Assembly (NCBI GenBank): GCA_022539475.1
Contig: VCMS01000151.1
Span: 1-64,000, forward strand
Source of the DNA: Gracilaria domingensis
Taxonomy: Eukaryota; Rhodophyta; Florideophyceae; Gracilariales; Gracilariaceae
Reading direction: 5' to 3'
DNA length: 64,000 nucleotides
A model generated the notes under the pieces. It did not search any database and was not told the origin of the DNA. It saw only the letters and a program-made list of their open reading frames with translations. The position numbers and the translations under genes were made by a program. Each line of letters opens with the position of its first letter. Position 1 is the stretch's first letter. Shown piece by piece: positions 56,283-64,000 of this stretch.

Positions 56283-57707
56283 TCAGACGGATGATCCAAT
56301 TCGCGTGACGGGCTCAAACAGCGCCGGTCCGTCGCCGTCCGCAGCCGTTCTTCTCAATCTCAAGTTGATCACCTTCTCGCCCGTCGCTCCGCTTCGTTCC
56401 CCGCAAGCGATTGAGCGGGCCCAGCACTGAGAAAGCCCATCCACAGTGTTGGGGCTTTGAACGTGCCCCCATCTGTACTTGAAGCACAGCTGAATCGCCA
56501 GCCCAAATACCACAATCGCCCCCACCTCGATCGCGCCAGCGATGATGATCACTTCATCCACAATCGTTCTCTGCGACACCTCCTCTCCTGGGACTATCAC
56601 GGTCAAATTGTTCGTTCTTGTATACAACACACTTCGAAAGGCGCTGAATAGCCCTTCCAAACTTCCTGCCAAAGTGAAACCGATGCCTCTGTTCACGACA
56701 TGTTCCGCAGTCACCAGTACCCGTTCTCGGAATTCTAGAGTTGCAAGTTTCTGCAGCACCACGTCGAAAGGCCCAATACTCACGTCGTAAACACTGGAGT
56801 TCTCTCCCCTAGAAGAGTTTTCCCGCTGAGATGAAGACACTTCGATAACATCCTTGAAAATGTAGTAGTAATCAATCACATTTCCGCTGATGTTGTGGCA
56901 AATAAACTGGAAAGCGAATCCAAATGAAGTATCGAATGACGGTAGAAAGCATTCGAAACCAGAAGCATTGGCAACGCTCACATTCACACTCTTCGGTTCG
57001 TAGGCTGTTTCATCTGGGAGGTAGAAGTCGTCCTCAAAAGATGGCTGAAGAACAACAAGGGGACCCTCAACAAACGAGAAACTCAGTTTACCTCTCAGAT
57101 CCCCTGGTTTGAGTTTACCGTGGAGCCAGAAGTCCAGGTCGGCTTCACCAGGCAGTTCGCCTTTCGTTCGGTAGATTTGTTTGGCGGTGCCGTCAATGCA
57201 GTTGATGAACAGCAAGTCATTTCTCGAAGAGTACGTGACGTTCCCAACGCTGGCAGTGACCCACCCGTCCTCATCCGTAAACGAACAACGATCGAAAACC
57301 AGTTCCGCCTGATAGCGAAGGTCATAGATTGAGCCGTTTGCGTGAGTGCTGTAATTTAACCAATCTAATACTGGTTCAGAAACGAACGCGTTCTGCACAC
57401 GCTTGGTCACTAAATGATGATGGTCTCGAAAGTCCAGTCTCGTTTCCAGGTAGACTGGAATTGCAACGCACACCAGTCGAAGAAGAAAGAGCAGCGCATG
57501 CGACCATTGACGGCTGTAGAGGCCCTCATTCCACAGAGGATAGGATAGTGAATGAACCCGAATGGTTTTGTTTTTCTTGGCCAATGTGTGGGAGAAGAGA
57601 GAAGCGGCGTTGGCCGTGGCAGTAATGAGAATAGGAAATACCAGTAGTTCAAAGATAAGAAACACCAAGGCTGCCGTGACACCATTTCCAAATGGAAGTT
57701 CGATCAT
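56283..57707 (-). CDS. Three-pass membrane glycoprotein, paralogue 1
   Basis: The start is taken at ATG 57707 (MIELPFGNG) because the paralogue starts at the same place (MVEVPFASG); the frame is open 20 codons further upstream but without another ATG. Residues about 9-36 and 71-88 are hydrophobic segments, separated by a short loop with PLWNEGL..RQWSH. A large central domain of about 310 residues has many N-x-S/T sites and several cysteines and is probably outside the cytoplasm. A third segment (EVIIIAGAIEVGAIVVFGLA) precedes a basic tail with SPNTVDGLSQCWARS. About 474 residues, single exon, no breaks. The family is unrecognised; a receptor- or channel-like surface protein is a guess from topology only. 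Confidence 0.85.
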   Translation of the reverse strand: MIELPFGNGVTAALVFLIFELLVFPILITATANAASLFSHTLAKKNKTIRVHSLSYPLWNEGLYSRQWSHALLFLLRLVCVAIPVYLETRLDFRDHHHLVTKRVQNAFVSEPVLDWLNYSTHANGSIYDLRYQAELVFDRCSFTDEDGWVTASVGNVTYSSRNDLLFINCIDGTAKQIYRTKGELPGEADLDFWLHGKLKPGDLRGKLSFSFVEGPLVVLQPSFEDDFYLPDETAYEPKSVNVSVANASGFECFLPSFDTSFGFAFQFICHNISGNVIDYYYIFKDVIEVSSSQRENSSRGENSSVYDVSIGPFDVVLQKLATLEFRERVLVTAEHVVNRGIGFTLAGSLEGLFSAFRSVLYTRTNNLTVIVPGEEVSQRTIVDEVIIIAGAIEVGAIVVFGLAIQLCFKYRWGHVQSPNTVDGLSQCWARSIACGERSGATGEKVINLRLRRTAADGDGPALFEPVTRIGSSV

Positions 57708-59437
57708 TGTGAATGACTCCAGGTCTGGGAGATAGTGTGGATGCGAGAGAATTTTGATCGATAGCACGCAGATCTGTCTTCAACTCATGACAATGGAGCG
57801 GAGAGACATGCAAGACGGGAGCACTATCTCAATACTCTCCACTTCTGCCGAAATCCAGGATTTCGAAACTCAGTTTTAATGCTTCCGTACATGTATGCAG
57901 TTGTTGGAAAATCGGGAGTTTTAATCCTTCCAACACTGTAGTCCGACTGATTGACAGTGGACGGTTGGGCAACAACTGGGAAGGAGTAAAACTCCCCATT
58001 TTCAAAGCCAGGTCTGAGAGCGGGAAATAGCAGATATTCTATCGAAATTATCAGGTGTATCATTGGTTCAAAACTTTAAAAAATATTTACAATCTTCTTT
58101 TATTTGATTTGTTTACAGGTCACCTTGCTGGTGCGTTGGGTTCATTCAATAAATTAGTAATTCGATGTCAGTTGAACATGTTCAACGTCCTTGTGTTTCG
58201 GGATTATGGCGTTATTTCAGGTATCGACGAAGTAGGAAGTAGAACGATGGCATGACGCAATAGTTGTCGGGCAGTCGTAGTAGGATTAGAGTGCTTCAGT
58301 GCATGTGACATAAACGTAACGAATTATGTTGAAATGAATAATATTCAAGTTCATACAGCAAAAAGTTTGCCGTTCCAAACAACGATATATACCGCTCATA
58401 TCGCTATTTGGAACACATTGTAAGACAATATTAACATGTATTACTAAACTGAAGCAAAGTGAAGCTTGAATGCTTCAATAGATCTTGCATTGATCTCTCA
58501 GAACGCCTACAATTGACACGGTTAGCTCAAAGTGAAGCGAGTAACACGAGTTCTCATTTCGAGATAGCGGCTGTATCAACATATTTCCCGTAGATCTACG
58601 ATCAGGTATCGGAGAAGAACAGCGATCAACTTACAAAACTTCTACGTACAACACATTGCTTACGACGCAACAGCAATGATTCTTGCTAGAATACATGTAT
58701 GAACCCTTTGTATAAAAATAAAAAATGTTTTACGTTTGTCATGAAAGTATTCCGAAACTTGCCATTTCCCGCTCTCTCCAGCAGAAACCTGCTAAGTTTG
58801 ACTTCGAAAGTGGGGTGAAATGGGGTGTAAAATCGTAGAAATTGGCGATCTTTAATTCCTAAAGCCGTCTCGATCTGAAGCCATAATAATTCGAGTAGTT
58901 TGAGATGCTACACTGTATTCGGAGAATAGCCGAAGCGGCTACACGAAACGGTTATTCTGCGAATACAGAGTAGCAGCCTAAGCTACTCGAGTACTGGCTT
59001 CAGATCGAGACGGAATTCCGTCTCGATCTGAAGCTAAAGACTGCGCGCATTGTTTGAAGCCTAGTAAAGCGTAAACAAACACACACGAAAATTAAACTGA
59101 ATGCCGGCAAAAGTTCAAGCAACAGTTTTCTCAGTATAGTAATAGGGTAGAAAAGGTGAGGTGGTAATCTCCAAAGGAGCCCATCATCACCCACCATCAT
59201 GGCGGCCCAATAAGGAAGTTATCATGAAAGGCGAAAGCAGCTGGATAATCAGGTTTTGATTTCGTACCTCCATCCCGTAAAGCTGTCCGCCTTTCGCAGA
59301 ACGGGAGGCCATGCGTCCAGACTTTTGTCCCCGTACCTACGTATGCCAAGTCGTGCAACAAGATATCATCTCTCAGAATCTACAAAAAGCACCAACGTCG
59401 CGGTTTCGGAACAAAATTTTACCGGAACCTTCAGCGG
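57708..59437. other. Spacer between the two paralogues
   Basis: Mostly AT-rich with no frame above about 80 codons. It holds the fold-back sequence at 58865-59034. 58763-58780 repeats GCCATTTCCCGCTCT, also seen at 14345; significance is unknown. Confidence 0.5.
58865..59034. repeat. Fold-back element with duplicated end
   Basis: Arms 58865-58932 and 58949-59013 are largely complementary, the outer 18 bp (CCGTCTCGATCTGAAGCC) perfectly so, around a 16-nt loop. The outer end is present a third time at 59018-59034, four bases beyond the second arm. This looks like a short palindromic MITE with a partly duplicated terminus. Confidence 0.75.
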
Positions 59438-60871
59438 CTAAATCTCTTTCTGATTTTCACTACTGGAGTCGGATTCGGTGATCAAATCATGCCGTTCTGG
59501 AGCTGCCGGTTCAAGAAAGCTCGCTTGTTTGCCTTCCAAATCCTTCCTCAGCCTCAGAAGAACGGTGATACGCCGCCTCCCCACCTTCTGCGCATACGAA
59601 GCATTTGACTGTGCCCAGATTTCCGCAAGCCCATTTAGTGTGTTCGGCGTTTCAATTTCTTTCCGTCTGAGCCTTGTGTATATCAACATTGTCAGGCCAA
59701 ACAAAAGCACAAAAACCACCTCTGTTAAGCCAAGTGCAATGACCAAGTTTCCTATCTCAGTTCTTCGGGATTCAGCACCGTTAACTTCGACTGTCACATT
59801 ACTTGCTCTTGTGTACAAAACCTGTCTCAAAATCCAATAAAAATTTGGTAAATCTCGGGGTGAAGGCAGCCCATAGTGCGAGTTAATCCACTGCTCGGCT
59901 GTGATACGAGTATCCTTGAACTGCAACCTTTCTACGTAGTACGTACGAAGCTCGATTGTTGCATTCATTGTACGAATAAGACTCGATTCATTCCCAGCTG
60001 TTCCAATCTGTTGAGGGGTAGAAGAGAAATTGATATCCTTTGTGCCGTAAAACTCGGTGACATTGCCAGTCACCTTCTCGCACATGAAACTCAGTTCTCG
60101 TTGTCCCTCATAAAAGTATAATTGGTTGAAAGCTTTGTGAGTGGCGCATTCGAATCCTTGGGCATTCAACATGGTTAAGTTCTCGATTCGAAACACAGTA
60201 GTGTTTTGAGGGATGAAATGAGTAATGAAATCATTCGGAAACGCTTCTCGCGGACCTTCGATCCATGTTATCCCCAGACTTCTGACATGTTCGTACTTGG
60301 AAGGGTTCTCGATGGCATCGACGTTAGGACTACTTCGGTATATTGGCTTCCTAGTTTCTCCGATGCAGTGCACTAACTGCCTGAAGCCACTTTGTCCTGT
60401 GACATTTGCAACTGTTGCAGTGAGCCACCCACTTCCGTCCATCTTCGAGCAATGGTCAAAGACAATTTCGCTTTGTCCCGTTAGGTTGTGGATGTTGGAT
60501 TCCCATTTACGTGAGTACTCAAACCATTCGCGTATTGGTGCTACGACGAAAGCGTGCTCGACGTTCCTGGAGACTGGCATGAACTCACGACGAGGCTCAA
60601 GCCCTGTTTCTATGTACACAGGAATTGCAATAAAGACGACCCGGAGCAGAAGGAGAAGCTTATGTGACCATTGATGACGTAAAAGCCCTTCATTCCAGAG
60701 CGGAAACTTCAAGGATTCCACCCGAATTTCACGTCCGTTTTGCGCTTCTGAGTGCAGAAAGACGGCAGCGGCGCTGGAGGTGGAATAAATGAGCACGGGA
60801 AAGATTAGGAGTTCGAAGACAAGAAAGATGAAGGCAGCGACAACACCACTTGCAAAGGGCACCTCAACCAT
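59438..60871 (-). CDS. Three-pass membrane glycoprotein, paralogue 2
   Basis: 477 residues from ATG 60871. It has the same layout as the gene at 56283-57707: an N-terminal hydrophobic segment (GVVAAFIFLVFELLIFPVLI), the loop PLWNEGLLRHQWSH, a second segment (LLLLLRVVFIAIPVYIE), a large N-glycosylatable domain, a third segment (LVIALGLTEVVFVLLFGLTM), and a tail with TPNTLNGLAEIWAQS. Shared positions include VLYTR-x-x-N-(L/V)-TV just before the third segment. The central domain is much more diverged than the membrane parts. Single exon, intact. Tandem, same strand, 1.7 kb apart, so derived by local duplication. Unknown family. Confidence 0.85.
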   Translation of the reverse strand: MVEVPFASGVVAAFIFLVFELLIFPVLIYSTSSAAAVFLHSEAQNGREIRVESLKFPLWNEGLLRHQWSHKLLLLLRVVFIAIPVYIETGLEPRREFMPVSRNVEHAFVVAPIREWFEYSRKWESNIHNLTGQSEIVFDHCSKMDGSGWLTATVANVTGQSGFRQLVHCIGETRKPIYRSSPNVDAIENPSKYEHVRSLGITWIEGPREAFPNDFITHFIPQNTTVFRIENLTMLNAQGFECATHKAFNQLYFYEGQRELSFMCEKVTGNVTEFYGTKDINFSSTPQQIGTAGNESSLIRTMNATIELRTYYVERLQFKDTRITAEQWINSHYGLPSPRDLPNFYWILRQVLYTRASNVTVEVNGAESRRTEIGNLVIALGLTEVVFVLLFGLTMLIYTRLRRKEIETPNTLNGLAEIWAQSNASYAQKVGRRRITVLLRLRKDLEGKQASFLEPAAPERHDLITESDSSSENQKEI

Positions 60872-61145
60872 TCTGGCAGCAATATCTGATTCGGGCTTCG
60901 CACAGTGTTATGTGCAGGGGAGCAGTCCAAGGAGTTGAGGTACTGCGGTACCGACAGGTACCGCCCAAATACCGAGCGTACCATGTGCCTGTAGTCTTGG
61001 TTCTTCGAAAAGCACATCATGCTGATAGGTGATGAGAGCACATCTCGATCTCCACACTAGTGTGAAGCCGGGATTACGGCTGCTTTTACGATTATAGCAT
61101 TATAACAGCCGAACAGCATACAGACAACTGCGAGTTGTGCATTGC

Positions 61146-61690
61146 GGGAAGTCATGATTCAATGGTTTTCAACAGACTCAAAGCAGAAGAACCTATTCAA
61201 TCAGGCACAGAATTAAAGATGAGCCATAATGTAATTTGAAATATCTCTAGCGCAGGTGACAAGTAGCCTATAAAAACTACTCGTTTAAACTGCATCATCC
61301 AATTACGAGCCTCCCTGGTGCACTGGGAAGTGCGGGAAAGAAAGAGCTCTATACCTGTCGCTTAAAACTTTCAAGTTCAAAACTGCACAAAGCCAACGAC
61401 TGCAGCGTCTTTGTTAGGGCATTTTGTTGTCTCCCGCGTATTGCGGCCGGACTTGGAGCCAGCTGCTCCAAGCGACGCAGTTCAACAATATTCCCATGTA
61501 AAGAGTCTAACTCTGTTTTCTTTTTCTTCACGCCATTTGCCAAATACCCCTCTTTTCTGCTTTCTCCTTTGCGTTTTAACGAATGAATCATGCGACTATC
61601 GGTCCGATTGGCACCATTCTTTATGTCATTTTGAATGGTGCCACCCACCACAACACTTCCGTGGCACAGTAAGGAGCAAGCAGATTTTAT
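61146..61690. repeat. Dispersed repeat R, copy 2 (uninterrupted)
   Basis: It matches 18817-19328 and then 25058-25095. It proves the target of copia D, because CACCACAACA runs here directly into the part that lies beyond D in copy 1. 60872-61145 has no supported feature. Confidence 0.85.
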
Positions 61691-61886
61691 AGCAAAGCTC
61701 TATACATGGGGCAAAAATGACTGACTTTGATCAAAACTAGAGTAACTTCTATGCGAAACGTGGTCTTTGCGCTCAATTTGGCAATGTATCCTGAAAATAG
61801 AGGCGTTTACATTCTTGGTATTTTACATTTAGATTGCCAAATTGTGTATCATAAATGCTAGTGATAGGCAATAATTTTAATTAAGA

Positions 61887-61985
61887 CAATGCGCCGTGTC
61901 ACACTGCGCATTTTGTCCTGCTTTTGCACTTTTAAAACAATGCAACGTGTCACACGGCGCATTTTGTTCTGTTTTTGCACTTTCT
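61887..61985 (+). repeat. Tandem duplication of about 52 bp
   Basis: Two adjacent copies of a unit around CGTGTCACAC(T/G)GCGCATTTTG start near 61889 and 61939. A 115-codon ATG frame (61889-62236) covers both but shows no domain; I do not call it a gene. 62237-62530 has nothing recognised. Confidence 0.7.
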
Positions 61986-62539
61986 TTGCAATTGGATTAA
62001 ATCAATGCCAGTCTTATCAATATGAGCGTTGTCTGGCAGGGTTTGAAATGCGTGAAGAAAGACATTGCCTAAACAAAGGCACACATACTGGTTTGTGCTG
62101 TGGACTGGTTTCCTACGTTTTGTCTTTGCTGTCAAATGGAGGAAGGGAGACAAAGGACTACAATCAGACACCTGCCGATGAAAACATTTACTTGGTCAGT
62201 CCGAGCGCCTTAAATGCACTTGAGTGCCGCTTCTAGCCCGCTGCTAGTCAGCGGAGAGATTAAGTTGGTTCTCAGCCTACTCTGTTGCTGTCAACGATCC
62301 TTACCTGAAGTAGGCTGACGTCAGCGTTCAAAACAATGTAGGTTTGGTAATTCACACCTCACCACTTAGGCCAAACAGGCAGCTTTATCCGCGATGTTAA
62401 CAAGAACCAAATCAACTTAAGTAAACCCCATGTTTCACGACTGGCGTAATTCTCAACACCACATCACGCCCCCAGGTTAGAGTTGCACTCGTTTCTTTGA
62501 GCTACGTGTTAGTCGTACCGCTTTTCAATACTTTTTGAT

Positions 62540-63400
62540 CATGTTTACGTCATTTAAATTTTCCACTGGTTCCCAGCTAGGCTCTACTCCCTTGCTCTTT
62601 CACACTACCAGATACCTCAGTTTTCTACTCTTGTCCGTACGGTGGTCCAAGATCTTCTCTATCTCGAATGTCGCGGCCTCGTACGCAGCATTGTCTCCAC
62701 TACGAGAAACTAGTTTCAGATGGTCGGGAGGTACTGTTCTCTTGAGCGTGTCAAGGGCATTTTTCAAAACGTAGGCCCCCCTCCATTCTTCCTTACAACA
62801 GTAAATGGCCCCTCGTACTTTGGATCCCACTTTGATTCTTGGGTCATATCCCTCATCAGTACCTGGCAAGCACGTAGAAACGCTTCTCCACCAAGCAGTC
62901 GGTGGGATTTCCCGAACGAATGTGAGCTATTTTCTTTGACCTTGAGCACTCCCTCCTTTACTGCGAGGTAGACCTCATTGACTAGGTGTAGTGCTGTCAG
63001 CTGCACATGAAAGTCACAAAGGGTCACGATAACACCTCCGCAGTGCCAGCTTGTAGAACACATGCACTGCAGCGGCCATAGCTCAGTCGGTAACCACCTT
63101 TGTGTGCTTTTTGTGTGATCTGGCTGTCCGGGGTTCGAGCCCAAGCTCTGCTTTGCTCCCCTCACGGTTCACCATACTAGAGATTCGTGGCGTTTCTTCC
63201 ACAGTTGCAACCTCAGGGCAGACTTCGTCTTCGTCGGGCCGTACTTCTCAAAGCTATTTACGCCGCGACCAAACATCAGAGAAAACGGTGTCGAACCCGT
63301 TAGAGCGGCAATCTTACAGTTGTACACCAGTTGGACAAACGGGACAAATTCCTGCTATTTATCCGTAGCTCCATCCAATTCTTTCAAAAGTGTGTTGGCG
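62540..63400 (-). pseudogene. Ty3/gypsy integrase and chromodomain fragment
   Basis: The minus strand gives EFVPFVQLVYNCKIAALTG and PFSLMFGRGVN (integrase core end), SALRLQLWKKRHES, a tRNA-like insertion, then LVNEVYLAVKEGVLKVKE, KWDPKYEGPFTVVRKNGGG and YVLKNALDTLKRTVPPDHLK (integrase C-terminal domain). It ends with the chromodomain FEIEKILDHRTDKSRKLRYL. Frames shift at least twice and TAG codons occur. The 5' side is cut by hairpin array X member 2. It is distinct in sequence from G and H. Confidence 0.85.
63071..63152 (+). other. tRNA-like sequence (probable SINE head)
   Basis: TAGCTCAGTCGGTAACC matches an A box with D-loop and GGTTCGAGCCC a B box, about 45 bp apart. The T-stem and acceptor stem pair imperfectly, so it is not called a functional tRNA. 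It interrupts the gypsy fragment. Confidence 0.6.
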
Positions 63401-63410
63401 GATTGTGGGT

Positions 63411-63775
63411 GGGTATCCCGCACCCTCTAGGACCCCCTCAACCGAATTTTTTTATATTTCTAGGGGGAGATAGAGAAAGCGCAGCGTGGAAGCTGCATTT
63501 CACACCTCCTCCTTCGGCGTTGTGTCGCGCGCCGCACGTTGCGGCGCGCCAGGCGCTTTGAAGAACGGAAGCTCGCGCGCCGCCCGCTGCGGCGCGCGTG
63601 ATGCAAGAGGGAAGCTGGCGCGCCGCGGTGTGCGGCGCACGAGCCGCATGAAAAGAGTGAAGCTCGCGCGCCGCGCGCTGCGGCCCGTGAGCCGCAAAAC
63701 TTGACTGAGAGTGGCGCGCCGCGCGTTGCCGCGCGCCCGCTACCAAAGAAGAAATCATCATTGCGCGCCGTGGCT
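63411..63775. repeat. Hairpin minisatellite family X, member 2
   Basis: The leader 63411-63498 matches member 1 (GCAGCGTGGAAGCTGCA). Five to six units of about 45-52 bp follow, each with GAAGCT then GCGCGCCGC..GCGGCGCGC able to form a hairpin. Unit length and layout equal member 1, but the hairpin sequence differs. 63776-64000 has GCTGCTGGT repeats near 63797-63840 and otherwise nothing. Confidence 0.8.
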
Positions 63776-64000
63776 CAACGAGGCGCCAAAAAGGTGCTGC
63801 TGGTGCTACAGACTGCTGGTGCTGCTGGTGCTACGTATGTTGCAGTGACAATTATCTGGAAGGGTGCTGGCTAGCCCTGTAATGGTGTACGGGCGATGAC
63901 GCTTTGGGGCAAGATTGTAACGCATCAAAACGAATCTTTCTAATGCAACCAAGCAGAAACGCCTTTACAAAAGCACCGACCACACGAGCTCAAAAAAACC

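Noticed and set aside
61889..62236. 115-codon gene
   Set aside because: The frame covers a 52-bp tandem duplication, shows no domain and has no promoter signal.
63071..63152. Functional tRNA gene
   Set aside because: A and B boxes are good, but the T-stem and acceptor stem do not pair, and it lies inside a decayed element.

Overview
The window is eukaryotic nuclear DNA dominated by transposable elements. Evidence for this is several Ty1/copia and Ty3/gypsy elements with LTRs, Plavaka-like, PIF/Harbinger-like and pogo-like DNA transposon genes, a candidate spliceosomal acceptor, and only three well-preserved non-element reading frames, all intronless. Intron-poor genes separated by nested LTR elements fit a red alga of the Chondrus type. 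That is an inference from layout only; no organism-specific marker was seen, and other protists remain possible.

Layout. 1-8.6 kb: a decayed block with a beta-class DNA methyltransferase joined to a SET domain (+), a serine-rich/coiled-coil protein (+), a convergent Plavaka-like transposase (-) and a set of strong DNA hairpins. 9-13.2 kb: a chromodomain Ty3/gypsy remnant. 13.2-15.9 kb: non-coding DNA with a 34-bp-TIR element and an AT microsatellite. 15.9-18.7 kb: a Harbinger-like element (Myb-like protein plus truncated transposase) and a related short element. 18.8-25.1 kb: a dispersed repeat split by copia element D, whose 5' LTR is split by a small LTR element E. 25.4-29.1 kb: an unusual family of hairpin-bearing repeat ends enclosing proline-codon-rich modules. 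29.55-48.81 kb: copia element A (minus strand), which received a gypsy element G, a copia element B and two small insertions; B's LTR in turn received element C. 48.8-52.7 kb: a pogo-like element and copia remnant F. 52.7-53.1 and 63.4-63.8 kb: two members of a GC-rich hairpin minisatellite family. 55.2-60.9 kb: the only apparent host genes, a secreted cysteine-rich protein and two tandem paralogous three-pass membrane glycoproteins. 61-64 kb: the second copy of the dispersed repeat, a gypsy fragment and a tRNA-like insertion.

Insertion order was read from target-site duplications (TSDs) seen directly: D AACAT, E CAGAA, A GTATT, G TCTGA, B AGTAC, C AGGGG. The two LTRs of D, E, A, G and B have equal lengths once insertions are subtracted (330, 148, 352, 517 and 307 bp). 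Nearly all element genes carry stops or frameshifts. Exceptions are a 170-residue frame behind pol in G and an ATG-less zinc-finger frame before gag in G.

Coordinates of repeats were read by eye and may be off by one or two bases. LTR divergence values are hand counts.
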